From: Rhodobacteraceae bacterium (ex Bugula neritina AB1)
GTDB lineage: Bacteria > Pseudomonadota > Alphaproteobacteria > Rhodobacterales > Rhodobacteraceae
DNA: 64,000 nt
Direction: 5' to 3'
NCBI GenBank assembly: GCA_001730095.1
Contig: MDLF01000047.1
Location: 66,247 to 130,246 of the forward strand
Below, piece after piece: positions 35,573 to 45,829 of the stretch; position 1 is the first letter of the stretch; every line of letters begins with the position of its first letter. A program made the position numbers and the translations under genes. The notes beneath the pieces were generated by a model that did no database searches, had not been told where the DNA came from, and saw only the letters and a list, made by a program, of their open reading frames with translations.

Positions 35573-38500
35573 TCAAAAATCAAATTCCAATTCCGCCTCA
35601 GGCCGGGCTTGCCCGGCCGGTGTGGAAGGCAGAACTCCTAAGCGGGAGACCGGCAGCGTATCAGCAGCCGGGTCTGTCAGCTGATCCACAAGATCCAGCA
35701 GAATCCCTTGCAGGGCCACGACTGTGTCTCGCTGGAACAAGCTCGCGTCATACTCCCACTCGGCATCGATTCCGGTGTCCGATTGGTAGAGCTGCAGATT
35801 GAGATCAAACATGGCCTGGCCCGGAGGAAGCGGGCGCAACAAGTGCTTCGCCCCAAGGAAATCAACCGTCAGGCTGTCTCTGGTTTGCAGCGCAAACAGC
35901 GTGTCGAACAAGGGGTTACGCGCCGGATTTCCTGCGCTTTCAGTCATGTCCACAAGATCGCGGAAGGGGAAATGCTGATGCGCGATCGAGTCTCTGAGCA
36001 CTTGGCCCGACGTCCGCAGGAACGCGCCTGCTGCCGCATCTCCGCCGGTCTCGAGCCTTACGCAAACCGTATTTGCCAGCATGCCATAGGCCTCGGAAAA
36101 CCCGGTTTCTGCCCGGGCATGCGCCGGGATGCCGAAGGTGACAGTCTGCTCTCCGGTAACCCGTGAGAGAAACAGGCCGTAAACACCTGCCAGCAACTCA
36201 AACAGGGTCAGCCGGTAATTCTTTGCGGCCAGTTTGCAGCGCTGCAACCGTGCCGCGCCTAGGTCGAAGCGCAGAACCCCGCTTTCTCTGCTGCGCTCCG
36301 GGGTCCGCGGAAAATCCATAGGCAGACTGTCCCGCAGAACCGGGGTGTCCTGCAGCCGGGACCTCCAGAATGCACGCTGCGCCTCACGCAGCTCAGCTCC
36401 GGCTCCCTCATGCGCCCACTGGGAGATTTCGGCAAAGGAAGCGCCCGCAGCGCTCAGGGCCTCACCTCTGTACAACCTGTCCAGATCGCCCAGAACCATG
36501 GCCAGCGTCACCCCGTCCGCAATGATGTGGTGCATGTCGAGGAACAATTGCCAGCCGCTGCCGGTGTCGTGAAGGCTTGCCCGCCAAAGTGGCCCGGTTT
36601 GCAGATCAAATGGGCGGATGTCCTGCTTAGGATCCACGGCCCTCGGGACACGCGGCAAGGCAACCGGTGTCATTCCGGCAATCCGCTGGCTGGGCGGTTG
36701 CGACAACTGCATAACCAATCGCAGAGCCTCCCTCTGCTGGACCAGTTCCGACAGCGCCTGCTCAAGCCTGTCAAAGTCGGTGTCCGTCGGTAGATCAATC
36801 ATCACAGGCACGTTGTACCGCACTGAGGCCGGGTTCTTCATTTGCTCGACGTACAAAGGCATCTGTTGCGGCGTGAGCGGAAAGACTCCGTCCAGACCCG
36901 GTGCGGGTGAAACCGGGGGTTCGCTTTGCGGCTTGCAGTCCTTGCTTTGCAGAAAGGTGCTCAACTCAGCGATTGACGGATGCGCCAGAAGCGAAGTCAC
37001 CGGAACATGAATGCCGGTTTCCTTTTGCAATGCAGCAGAAATTCGCGCTGCAGCCAGGGAGTCGATACCAAGATCAAAAAATGAATCCGCCGTTCCCGCA
37101 CCGTCCAGCCCGGTGCATTGGGAAATCACGTCCGCCAGCTGGAGCTCCAGCTCCGTTTCAGGCGCAACATATTCCGGGCTTAGAAGATCGAATTCCTCCA
37201 GCGTCGGAAGCCTGCTGCGGTCGACCTTGCCATGGGAGGTGAGCGGAAGCGCCTCCAGGAAAACAATGAAATGCGGAACCATGTGGCCGGGAAGAACCGA
37301 TAAAAGATAGGAACGCAGGTCCAGATCGCTGATCGTCTCGTCTGCAACCGCATAGACAACCAGTTTTGGGCCCAGCGGCGACTCCGCGACCGCAGCCACA
37401 GCTTCGGAGACCTCTTCATGCTCCCGCAGGAGGTTTTCAATTTCTCCAAGCTCGATCCGGTAGCCCCGAACCTTTACCTGGCTGTCCCGGCGGCCAAGGA
37501 ACACGATTTCCCCATCCTTGCGCTGCCGCACCAGATCTCCGGTCCGGTACATCCTGCCCTTGCCAGTGAATGGATCAGGCAGGAATCTCTCGGCCGTCAG
37601 CTCTGCCTGGTTGAGGTAACCGAGCGCGACACCGTCGCCTCCGACAAAAAGCTCACCCTCGGTTCCCGGCGCAGCAGGACTTCCCTGATTGTCAAGAACG
37701 TAGGCAGTGGAATAGGCGATCGGCAGACCGATCGGAACATCCATGGCAGGGTCGTCATGCTGAATGACGTGCATGGTGGAAAATGTTGTGTTCTCCGTCG
37801 GCCCGTATCCGTTTACTACGGTCAGCCCCGGACAGGATGCCTGGACTGCCTGCACATGCCTGCGCACAACCACATCTCCGCCGACAATCAGATGAGACAA
37901 TGGCTTGAAGGCCGCGCTGTCTTCCGCGGCAAGCTGGTTGAATAGCGGCGAGGTCAGCCAAAGCGTGGTAGCCTGGCGGGCGGCCAGCTCCTTACCAAGC
38001 GCCGCGGCGCTCAGGATGGTATCTTCGCCAGGCAGGATTACACAGCCGCCATTCAGCAGCGTTCCCCAGATTTCGAAAGTGACCGCATCGAACGTCGGTG
38101 CGCCCGTCTGCATGGTCCGTGTACCGGGCCCCAGCGGAACCGGGTTGCGGCCCTGTGTCAGCCGCAGGATGTTGCGGTGGCTGACAACCACCCCCTTTGG
38201 TTTGCCGGTGCTGCCCGAAGTGTACATGACATAGGCAGCGCGGTCCTCGCAAAGGCCTTCGGCATCCGGTTCAGAAGATGCGCTTTGCCGATTTTCGATT
38301 CTGAATTCTCCTGCAACCCTGCTTGGCTTCAGGATCAACCGCGGCCGCGCATCCTCAAGCAACGCCGCGACCCTGGCCTCCGGATCCTTGGGGTTAAGCG
38401 GAAGGTAGCAACCGCCGGCCTTGAGCACAGCCAGCATGGCCACAATCCACTCAGCACAGCGGGTGAACCGGATCCCGATTATCTCATTGGCAACAGTCGT

Positions 38501-38722
38501 CTCGCGCCTCAGTCGCGCCGCCAAATCATCTGCAGCCCGGTTCAAGGCTGCAAAGCTCAGGCTACCCTGCGGACTCTCAACTGCAATCGCATCTGGCCGC
38601 AGGTCCACTTGGGTTTCAAAAACCCCATGCACGGACGCAGGCAGAGCGGCCCCCAAGGGGCCGGACATAACCGGCTCTGCCTTGCGGGCTGCCGGCAGGC
38701 TGTCAAAGGTAGAATTCATCAT
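35573..38722 (-). CDS. NRPS: A(aliphatic, Val-like) - PCP - C
   Basis: 1049 residues. The adenylation domain (30-510) contains YTSGSTGKPKG, YGPTENTTF and the core lysine region SHGKVDR. Pocket residues read DAFLIGGTFK by hand alignment to PheA, close to the valine code. The carrier Ser is at 555 (LGIDSLAA). The condensation domain (612-1035) has an intact HHIIADG at 731-737. It is the only NRPS condensation domain here with a canonical active site. Its start overlaps the ATP-grasp stop (ATGA), with GGAG upstream. With no N-terminal condensation domain it could begin the chain or receive substrate from the ATP-grasp ligase. Confidence 0.9.
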   Translation of the reverse strand: MMNSTFDSLPAARKAEPVMSGPLGAALPASVHGVFETQVDLRPDAIAVESPQGSLSFAALNRAADDLAARLRRETTVANEIIGIRFTRCAEWIVAMLAVLKAGGCYLPLNPKDPEARVAALLEDARPRLILKPSRVAGEFRIENRQSASSEPDAEGLCEDRAAYVMYTSGSTGKPKGVVVSHRNILRLTQGRNPVPLGPGTRTMQTGAPTFDAVTFEIWGTLLNGGCVILPGEDTILSAAALGKELAARQATTLWLTSPLFNQLAAEDSAAFKPLSHLIVGGDVVVRRHVQAVQASCPGLTVVNGYGPTENTTFSTMHVIQHDDPAMDVPIGLPIAYSTAYVLDNQGSPAAPGTEGELFVGGDGVALGYLNQAELTAERFLPDPFTGKGRMYRTGDLVRQRKDGEIVFLGRRDSQVKVRGYRIELGEIENLLREHEEVSEAVAAVAESPLGPKLVVYAVADETISDLDLRSYLLSVLPGHMVPHFIVFLEALPLTSHGKVDRSRLPTLEEFDLLSPEYVAPETELELQLADVISQCTGLDGAGTADSFFDLGIDSLAAARISAALQKETGIHVPVTSLLAHPSIAELSTFLQSKDCKPQSEPPVSPAPGLDGVFPLTPQQMPLYVEQMKNPASVRYNVPVMIDLPTDTDFDRLEQALSELVQQREALRLVMQLSQPPSQRIAGMTPVALPRVPRAVDPKQDIRPFDLQTGPLWRASLHDTGSGWQLFLDMHHIIADGVTLAMVLGDLDRLYRGEALSAAGASFAEISQWAHEGAGAELREAQRAFWRSRLQDTPVLRDSLPMDFPRTPERSRESGVLRFDLGAARLQRCKLAAKNYRLTLFELLAGVYGLFLSRVTGEQTVTFGIPAHARAETGFSEAYGMLANTVCVRLETGGDAAAGAFLRTSGQVLRDSIAHQHFPFRDLVDMTESAGNPARNPLFDTLFALQTRDSLTVDFLGAKHLLRPLPPGQAMFDLNLQLYQSDTGIDAEWEYDASLFQRDTVVALQGILLDLVDQLTDPAADTLPVSRLGVLPSTPAGQARPEAELEFDF

Positions 38723-39942
38723 GTTGAAATCTCCATGTGCAATAAGTCGTTGATCTGCTTGGCCGCCGCCGCAAAAGATCCGCTGTCGGCGGCTTGCCCG
38801 TAAACAACCCCCAAAAGCCCCTGGGTGCCGTCCTCCGCGCTGAGCAGGTCACCTGGCTGCGCCCGGACCTCGACCTGCCGGACCCCTTCGATCTCCGAGA
38901 TGGAGTCGATGCCTCCAATCCGTCCGATCCGGCCTGCAGCCCGATCCGGCGGCGTCAGGAAAACCTGGTACGTGACGCCCTCGAAGCCCGGTTCAGCCAC
39001 AGACGGCAGCTTTCCGACCGCCAGCAGCAAAGCCAACTGCACCAGGTTCACATCCGAGGCTCGTTTGAGGATTTCCGGTACATACCCGCCCAATCTCCCG
39101 TTGACCTCGATGATTTTCGGCCCGCTGCTGGTCAGTTTGATCTCAGTATGGGTAATGCCATGCCGGACGCCAAGCGCCGCAACGGCCTGCGCTTCCAGCG
39201 CACGGACTTCCGCAAGCACCGGCTGCGGGAGCGAACACGGTAAAAACATACCCGTTTCCCGGAAAGACGGCGTTAAGGGCAGCTTGCCGGTGACACAGAT
39301 CTGCTGGGACTGCCCGTCGCAATGCAGGCTTTCCACCGAGACATAATCGCCAAAATCTGCTCCCGCGACGGCCGGGTCGCCTTGGAAAAACTCCTCGACA
39401 ATGAAATCTATACCCTGGGGCGCCTGTGCAAGCGCGTACCTGAACTCGGTCTCATCCCTGACAAGCAGGGTATGCACACTCCCGGCGCCGACAACCGGCT
39501 TCAAAACGGCCGGAAAGACCATGCCTGGCGGCACTCCGCAGCTGCCTGCCGGCAGATGTTCGAACCTGCAAGCGTGAACACCTGCGGCGCTGAGCGCTTC
39601 CCGCTGCACGGTTTTCTCTGTCAGCGCCTTGACCGTCCCAGCATCGTGCCCAGGCAACCCGAGCGCACAAGCTAGAGCTGATGCCCGGGGCAGCGCATAC
39701 TCGCTGAACGTCGTGATCCCTTTGAGGGAAAAGCCTGCAAGAGTGTTTCCGGCCTGCTTGTCCGATTGACCGGTGATATCTGCCAGCAGTGCCCTTGGCG
39801 GCAGCTGCTGCATCTGATCCTCGGCTCCCGGCAGCTGCCTGTCCAGCACAAAAACCGGTGTGACCTTACGCGCGGCTGCGGCCAGAACCGTGGGAACCGA
39901 AGCCGAGCCTAACCCAAGCACGATGCCAACGGCATCAGGCAT
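38719..39942 (-). CDS. ATP-grasp ligase, L-amino acid ligase/carboxylate-amine ligase type
   Basis: 407 residues. The layout is an N-terminal pre-ATP-grasp Rossmann-like region, then ATP-grasp core motifs: VFPAVLKPVVGAGS, DFIVEEFFQG, and ITHTEIKL...PKIIEVNGRLGG with metal-binding Glu and Asn. Such enzymes activate a carboxylate as acyl phosphate and join it to an amine, for example in dipeptide antibiotics. It sits between two NRPS genes and overlaps the second, so it probably supplies or adds one amide bond of the product. Confidence 0.85.
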   Translation of the reverse strand: MPDAVGIVLGLGSASVPTVLAAAARKVTPVFVLDRQLPGAEDQMQQLPPRALLADITGQSDKQAGNTLAGFSLKGITTFSEYALPRASALACALGLPGHDAGTVKALTEKTVQREALSAAGVHACRFEHLPAGSCGVPPGMVFPAVLKPVVGAGSVHTLLVRDETEFRYALAQAPQGIDFIVEEFFQGDPAVAGADFGDYVSVESLHCDGQSQQICVTGKLPLTPSFRETGMFLPCSLPQPVLAEVRALEAQAVAALGVRHGITHTEIKLTSSGPKIIEVNGRLGGYVPEILKRASDVNLVQLALLLAVGKLPSVAEPGFEGVTYQVFLTPPDRAAGRIGRIGGIDSISEIEGVRQVEVRAQPGDLLSAEDGTQGLLGVVYGQAADSGSFAAAAKQINDLLHMEIST

Positions 39943-39978
39943 CCGGCTGGCGAGGCGGTTGCGTGTATTAGCATTGCC

Positions 39979-42813
39979 TCACGCCCGGTCTTCAGTGGCA
40001 GCCAAATGCGCATTCAAGGAGGCAGGCGTCGGCTTCAGGTAGAGATCCTTGAGCGTGACATGCCCGTACATGGTCTTGCGGATTTCCGAGACCAGGCGCA
40101 CCGCGGTCAATGAATTGCCGCCAATGAGGAAGAACTCGTCTCCAGCGCCGGTTTCCCCGTCGAAGAAGAGATTCCAGATGCCGAGCATTTGCTGCAGATC
40201 ATCCTGCGGCTGTACGCGGCCTCCTCCTGCGCTCCCGTCTAGCACGCTCTCCGTTTCACGGGCTCTTTCACGCAGTGTCTTGACGTCGAGCTTGCCATTG
40301 ACCGTGAGCGTCAGCTCTTCCACCGGCAAAATGATAGACGGCATCATGTAGGCCGGCAGATATTTCGAAACCGATTGCCGGACAATCTCCGGAGTGATCC
40401 GGTTCTCCAGCACCACAAAGGCATCCAGCCGTGCGCTTGATGGGTCGCCTTCACGGGCTTCGGTCACCACTACTGCTGCTGCCTTGACCCCTGCAACGTT
40501 CTGGATCACCGATCGGACTTCTTCCAGTTCAATCCGGAAACCCCGGATCTTCACCTGGCTGTCAATGCGGCCCATGTGCTCCAGGACGCCTCCGGGCAGC
40601 AGCCGCCCTAGATCCCCGCTACGGTACATCCGCTGACCCGATACAGGGTCGGAAATGAAGCGCTCTGCGGTGAGATCCGGCTGGTTCAGATAACCTTCCG
40701 CCAGACCGGCGCCGCCAACATAAATCTCACCAGGTACCCCCAAGGGCTGCACCTCACCATCGTTGTTGCGGACTGAAACCGACCATCCCGGAAGCGCCGG
40801 TCCAACCGCCATCGAGCCTGCAAGGGCAAGCTGCGGTGAAAACTCTTGCAGGGTGACATGCACGGTAGTCTCCGTGATCCCGAACATGTTGATCATCCGG
40901 CATCGTGCCCCCGGGTACTTGCGGTACCAGGGCAGCAGTACCTGCGCGTTCAGCGCTTCGCCTCCAAAGATCACCAGCCGCAGCTTTTCCAGCATTGGCC
41001 GGCCGCGGTCGGCCTGGCACAATGCATTGAAAGCCGAGGGGGTCTGGTTCAGAACTGTGACACCCTGTGCTGCAAGCAGGTCATGAAAGTCCTCCGGCGA
41101 CCGGCTGACCCAATAGGGCACGACGACCAAAGTACCACCGGTCAGGAGGCAGCCCCAGATCTCCCATACAGAAAAGTCGAACGCTGCGGAATGGAAGAAA
41201 GTCCAGACATCTTCTGCACCGAGTTTCATGGTCTCGCAGGTTGCGCTGACCAGGGCCGACACATTCCGGTTCGGAACCCCGACGCCTTTCGGACGTCCAG
41301 TGGAGCCGGAGGTGAAGATCACATACGCTGTTTTGTCCGGGTCCGCATTAGAGGCCGTGAGTTCATCCCCGCCGGCGCAGTCTTCCAACTCATCAGGTGC
41401 TATCCGCCGCACGCCCTCAACTTCAGGAAAGGCATCCTCGGCGGAGATCACGGTCGTTAGCTCGGCCTGTTCAGCAGTGTAGCGCAGCCGTTCTTCCGGG
41501 TAGTCCGGATCCATCGGCACATAGGCTGCGCCGATACGGGCTGCTGCCAGCATCGAAGCGATAAGCTCAATGCCTCGGTCCAGGCACAAGCCGACCCGGC
41601 CGCCTGCAGTTACGCCCAGCTCCAGCAGCCCCGACGCCAAACGGCCCGACATTGCCAGCAACTGTGCATAGCTGACCTCCTGGCCTTCAAACCTGAGCGC
41701 GACGGCATCCGGTGTGTCCGCCGCAACGCGTTCGAACATTGCAGCAATGCTCACGGGGGCGCCGGTAGCTTCCTGTGAGCAGCCGCCAAGATCCAGAATC
41801 TCACCAACTTCCTTCTCTGAAAGCACCGGTACGCTGGCCGCGTGCCCCGAAATAGTGCCCACTGAGAGATTCCGCGCAATCCGGCCCAGCTGCCGGGCAG
41901 TGCGCTGCGCTATCGGGCTCGACAACAGGCATGTGTCGAAATCCAGTTCTGCTCTGGCAGAGGCGCCGCTGCTGGTCTGGAATATGCGCAGAGAGACCGT
42001 AAAAGGCGAAGGGAAGCACGGCGTATAAACCTCTTCGCCTTGCAGCACAGCCAGTTCGACGCCGATTTCAAACGGCTCCGCCCTGTCAGCGGGAAAGGCC
42101 TGCACAGTCAAAGCCTCTGCCCCCGCAAGGAAATCCTCGACGGTGTCATTGGGAGTGAGGCCTGCAAAAAAGGAGCCAAAAACAGCCCCCTCTGCCTGGC
42201 TGGCCGCGAGCACAGGCAAGACCGGGTTCTGGACGCCGTAACGTGCAAGCAGGATGCCGAGCGCAGCCACCAGGACTTTGCCGACGCTGTCCGCCGGAAG
42301 GCCTTCCAGGTCCAGTGCAACAGTCTGCCTGCCCTCTGGGCCTTTGCGGCTGCCCAGCCCCCATTCGCAGGTTTGCGCCCCCCAAACCACCTCCGAAGCG
42401 GGATCGCCAGAACGTACGGGAAGCGGTTGTGCCGGTGCCCCGGCCGGGGTTCCCAACACAGCCGATGAAAGCCGGCTGAGATCCTGCAGAGTGTATTGGC
42501 TCATGCGCCCGGTAAGCGTCAGGACGCCTTCTCCGTCCGGAGCCGCAAACAAGACCGCCCTGCCTTCTCCATTGCCGGTTTTGCGGCGCTGCTCACGCCC
42601 GATCAACCGCTCGGAATGCGGGTGGTTCACTGAGTTAGCAAGCGGTTCGGCCCAGACGCTGAAACCATGCTCCTCCAAGGTCCTGAACCGTGCGCGCACC
42701 CGCTCCAGCGCCTCACTGCCGGACACACTACAAGTCAGCGTGTGATAGCCGCGGACCGGAAGCTCGCTCCCCACCGGTGTGAAGCCTGTGCTCAAGTTAA
42801 ATGAAGTATTCAT
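39979..42813 (-). CDS. NRPS: degenerate C - A(Thr) - PCP
   Basis: 944 residues. The first ~340 residues look like a condensation domain, but at the HHxxxDG position only TGRMSQY (101-107) is seen, so it should be inactive. The adenylation domain (352-840) has FTSGSTGRPKG and pocket residues DFWNIGMVHK, the well-established threonine code. The carrier Ser is at 901 (IGGNSLTA). There is no C-terminal condensation or release domain, so the threonyl chain must pass in trans to another protein, most simply the neighbouring A-PCP-C protein. The gene starts 17 bases after the SDR stop. Confidence 0.92.
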   Translation of the reverse strand: MNTSFNLSTGFTPVGSELPVRGYHTLTCSVSGSEALERVRARFRTLEEHGFSVWAEPLANSVNHPHSERLIGREQRRKTGNGEGRAVLFAAPDGEGVLTLTGRMSQYTLQDLSRLSSAVLGTPAGAPAQPLPVRSGDPASEVVWGAQTCEWGLGSRKGPEGRQTVALDLEGLPADSVGKVLVAALGILLARYGVQNPVLPVLAASQAEGAVFGSFFAGLTPNDTVEDFLAGAEALTVQAFPADRAEPFEIGVELAVLQGEEVYTPCFPSPFTVSLRIFQTSSGASARAELDFDTCLLSSPIAQRTARQLGRIARNLSVGTISGHAASVPVLSEKEVGEILDLGGCSQEATGAPVSIAAMFERVAADTPDAVALRFEGQEVSYAQLLAMSGRLASGLLELGVTAGGRVGLCLDRGIELIASMLAAARIGAAYVPMDPDYPEERLRYTAEQAELTTVISAEDAFPEVEGVRRIAPDELEDCAGGDELTASNADPDKTAYVIFTSGSTGRPKGVGVPNRNVSALVSATCETMKLGAEDVWTFFHSAAFDFSVWEIWGCLLTGGTLVVVPYWVSRSPEDFHDLLAAQGVTVLNQTPSAFNALCQADRGRPMLEKLRLVIFGGEALNAQVLLPWYRKYPGARCRMINMFGITETTVHVTLQEFSPQLALAGSMAVGPALPGWSVSVRNNDGEVQPLGVPGEIYVGGAGLAEGYLNQPDLTAERFISDPVSGQRMYRSGDLGRLLPGGVLEHMGRIDSQVKIRGFRIELEEVRSVIQNVAGVKAAAVVVTEAREGDPSSARLDAFVVLENRITPEIVRQSVSKYLPAYMMPSIILPVEELTLTVNGKLDVKTLRERARETESVLDGSAGGGRVQPQDDLQQMLGIWNLFFDGETGAGDEFFLIGGNSLTAVRLVSEIRKTMYGHVTLKDLYLKPTPASLNAHLAATEDRA

Positions 42814-42830
42814 TGGCTGTTTCCAACTCG

Positions 42831-43656
42831 TTACCGGGCAGTAAAGCCCGCATCCACAGTGGTGATTGTTCCCGTAACCCGGCGCGACTTTCCGCTCGCC
42901 AGCCAGACCATCGCGTCGGCGACATCCAATGGGTCGACAACCGAAGACATGGCAACCGACTCAAGATCCACGGCCTCCTGCTCCTCCAGTTCCAACCCGA
43001 GCGCATCAGCAACAACGCCAGTCATATGGCCGTCCATTACCGGATCGTCGCGAACAGGGCCGGGGCAAAGAGCGTTCACGCGGACATTCATTTTCGCATA
43101 GTCCAAGGCGGCCGATTTCGTCAGGCCGATCACCGCATGCTTGGACGCCACATAGGCACCGAAGCGGCGGTATCCGACCAGGCCGGCGGTTGAAGCCACG
43201 TTGATGATGCTGCCCTGGGATTGCTCAACCATGACCGGAGCAACCGCCGCAATCATGCGCCAGACACCGCTCAGGTTCACGTCCATCATGACCTGCCATT
43301 CCGCTTCCGAATACTCGTGTGCCATCTTGCCGGCCGGTGCCCCGACAGCAGCGTTGTTTACAAGGACGTCGATACTGCCAAACCGCTCTTTGGCCAGCGC
43401 GGCGGTCCGGCGACAATCCTCCATGTTACGGACATCAGCGATGACCGGCAGCACGGCAGCGCCCAGCTCTCTGCACATCTCTGCGGTCCGCTCGATCTGC
43501 GCACTGCTGGCCAGCCGGTACGGCACGTCTGGCAGAGCGGCGTCCACATCGGTGATGACAATATTGGCGCCTTCTTCCGCTGCACGCAGCGCGCATGCAC
43601 GGCCAATGCCGCGCCCGGCCCCGGTGATCACAACGGTGCGGTCAGACAGCAGCATA
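42831..43656 (-). CDS. Short-chain dehydrogenase/reductase
   Basis: 275 residues from the ATG at 43656, with GGGGAGG upstream. Classical SDR features are present: TGAGRGIG cofactor loop, NNAAVG, catalytic Ser region INVAST, and YVASK with catalytic Tyr and Lys. It oxidises or reduces an alcohol/ketone with NAD(P). It lies between the Thr NRPS and a thioesterase, so it probably acts on a carrier-bound or released intermediate, for example a beta-hydroxy group of Ser or Thr. Its start lies inside the 3' end of the thioesterase gene. Confidence 0.87.
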
Positions 43657-44385
43657 GCGGGCCTCCCCGGCTTCGGCGCCGATCTCGGCCAAAATAGCGA
43701 ACAGCTCGCTGGGATCGCTTGCGAGATACATATGGCCTCCCCGGACATCCTTGAGAGTGAAAGAACTGCTAGTGTAATCGGACCAGGCCATCACTTCCTC
43801 GCGCGCCACCAAAGCATCCTGATCGGCTGCAATCGCCGTGATCGGCACCGGAAGCTTACGGACGCCGGAAGAAACATATGTCTCGTCCATGATGAAATCG
43901 GCCCGCAACGGCGGCAGCAACAGCTCCCGCATTTCCGGAATATCCATCGCCTCATGCGTGTAGCCGGTGGTTGACTTCACCAATTCAAGAAAGGCGTCAT
44001 CCGACATGGAGCCCGTTCCTAGCTGCCGGGAAATTTCCGGAACCCGCGAGGCGCTGACCACAAGGTGGCGCACCAGGCCCGGTTTGGCAGCAATCAACCT
44101 ATGGGTGATTTCGTAGGCCAGCACAGACCCCAAGAAGCAGTGCCCGAACACAATCAGAGCCTCATCTCCAGCGCCGCCGACTTCCGCCAGAATATTGCCT
44201 GCCAGTTCACCCGCGGCCTTCTGCAGGCAGGTGAAAGGCGGCTCGGCAATCAGCCGTTCACGCCCCGGCAGCATTACCGGAGACAGCTTAAATGCGGAGA
44301 ACCCTGCATGCGCCCACCCATGATAAAAACTGGCACCCGCACCTGCAAATGGAACGCAAATCAGCTTCATCGTCGTTAATTCCAT
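43642..44385 (-). CDS. Type II thioesterase with Cys at the nucleophile elbow
   Basis: 247 residues. It opens like an NRPS editing thioesterase (LICVPFAGAGASFYHGWAHAG; MLPGRERL), with Asp/His in AADQDALV and GGHMYL. The elbow reads FGHCFLGSVLAYE: Cys replaces Ser, and there is one more residue than the usual GHSxG. It may be an editing thioesterase with altered chemistry or an acyltransferase. GGAAAGAG precedes the ATG at 44385. It is co-transcribed with the MFS exporter upstream and the SDR downstream. Confidence 0.82.
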   Translation of the reverse strand: MELTTMKLICVPFAGAGASFYHGWAHAGFSAFKLSPVMLPGRERLIAEPPFTCLQKAAGELAGNILAEVGGAGDEALIVFGHCFLGSVLAYEITHRLIAAKPGLVRHLVVSASRVPEISRQLGTGSMSDDAFLELVKSTTGYTHEAMDIPEMRELLLPPLRADFIMDETYVSSGVRKLPVPITAIAADQDALVAREEVMAWSDYTSSSFTLKDVRGGHMYLASDPSELFAILAEIGAEAGEARYAAV

Positions 44386-44425
44386 TTCTCTCTTTCCAAA
44401 TTTTGACGTCCATTTTCAAATAGAG

Positions 44426-45667
44426 TTAGCTGACAGATACTGACCCCGCTGCATTTTCTCCCGGCGCGGTCATTTCGGTCAATTTCCTGTCCGTCGCCTT
44501 TTTCAAAGCAATCATTACAAACACATTTCCAACGAGGCAGATGCCGGACAATCCGAACAGCATGGCATTGATGCCGATGCGTTCACTGAACACGCTAACG
44601 ATCAGACCTGCGAGCGGGTAGGAAAATACAATTACCAACACCATTAATCCCAAGGTCTTCCCAAGGTCCTGTTTTGGGATATTCTTCACCCGTTCTGTCC
44701 GCAAATAAACACCGGCTGATGCATCGGCCATGACCACAACCGCGAACCCTACGAAGAACACCCAGTACTGCGAGGCTAAAGCCGCAATAAACCCGCCCAG
44801 AGAGACCCCCAGGAACGACGCCACGCCGACAAAAAAAATCGAATAGCGGCGGGACAGAACCGGTACAATGAACATGCTGCAGATCGTTACCGCGGCGGCG
44901 GTGAAACTGAGCGCGCCAAAGTAGAATTCGGGAAGGCCAAAGGTGCCGGTCACCATTGCTGCACCGATCGACAGCAGCGAGCAGTATACAACATTGACCA
45001 AGATCCCGTAGGCGCAAAGAAGCATAAGAGAATGATTCGAAATCAGGATTTTCGCCCCATGCAAGATATCCGCCAATGGTGCCCCGGCGTCCCCCCGTTC
45101 AGCAGCAGCATTCACGCCACGTGAAAGCAGCATATTCAGCAAGCTGACAAAAAAGGCAGATCCGGCGATCAGATAGAGAACCTCTTTGTCTACAACCGCA
45201 AGCAAAGCCGCCGCAGCAACCGGCCCCAGCAGCAGGCTGAACTGATCCACTGCCTGCAGCATGGATTGCGCTTTGTGTAATTCTTCGGACGGCATGTATT
45301 TGGGTATCAGCGTTTCTAGCGCCACAAACGCCTGATTGAGGCAGAAACACATTATGCCCGCTGAAATGCTAACAATCAGAAATGCATGCTGCGGGGCCGC
45401 GTTGAGAAGCAGGAAAACGGTTGCGCACGCAAAAAGGCGTATTCCATCCGAAACAGCGTAGAGGCGTGAACCGCCGATCCGGTCCGCCATAATGCCAGCA
45501 AAAGGCAGGGCCAGCAACCCGACCCCCCATTCGATAGCAAAACTCAAACCAGCCTTGGAAACGCTCCCGGTGATTTGGAATACGATCAAAGGCGCAGCAA
45601 ACAGCGTTATTTGCGTTCCCAATGCGGACAAAAATCTTGCCAACAGGAACCGATAGAATGCGGTCAT
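44426..45667 (-). CDS. MFS exporter, EntS/MFS_3-like
   Basis: 413 residues from the ATG at 45667, with GAGAGG upstream. About 12 hydrophobic segments are visible, with the MFS motif GIMADRIGGSRLY after helix 2. The same family as EntS, which exports enterobactin from the cytoplasm. It probably exports the peptide made by the cluster. It is the first gene after the promoter at 45743-45769, suggesting it leads the transcript that includes the NRPS genes. Confidence 0.85.
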   Translation of the reverse strand: MTAFYRFLLARFLSALGTQITLFAAPLIVFQITGSVSKAGLSFAIEWGVGLLALPFAGIMADRIGGSRLYAVSDGIRLFACATVFLLLNAAPQHAFLIVSISAGIMCFCLNQAFVALETLIPKYMPSEELHKAQSMLQAVDQFSLLLGPVAAAALLAVVDKEVLYLIAGSAFFVSLLNMLLSRGVNAAAERGDAGAPLADILHGAKILISNHSLMLLCAYGILVNVVYCSLLSIGAAMVTGTFGLPEFYFGALSFTAAAVTICSMFIVPVLSRRYSIFFVGVASFLGVSLGGFIAALASQYWVFFVGFAVVVMADASAGVYLRTERVKNIPKQDLGKTLGLMVLVIVFSYPLAGLIVSVFSERIGINAMLFGLSGICLVGNVFVMIALKKATDRKLTEMTAPGENAAGSVSVS

Positions 45668-45742
45668 CCCAACCTCTCGAATTTTGACGGACTCCGGCCT
45701 AATTTTCCGAAAATGGAATCTCCTCGGCCTTTCCGTAATTCT

Positions 45743-45769
45743 ATTATAGGGAGCGTTGAGTTTGATCAA
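45743..45769 (-). promoter_or_regulatory. Sigma-70-like promoter before the exporter/NRPS operon
   Basis: On the minus strand a consensus TATAAT (45743-45748) is preceded by TTGATC (45764-45769) with a 15-base spacer, short of the ideal 17. The -35 lies in a TTGATCAA palindrome that could be an operator. The predicted leader before the MFS start is about 70 bases. Confidence 0.5.
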
Positions 45770-45829
45770 TACTCTCTAAAGGATATTACTGCCACAGCCA
45801 ACATTTTTGCATTGCAAAAGGTGAACCGC

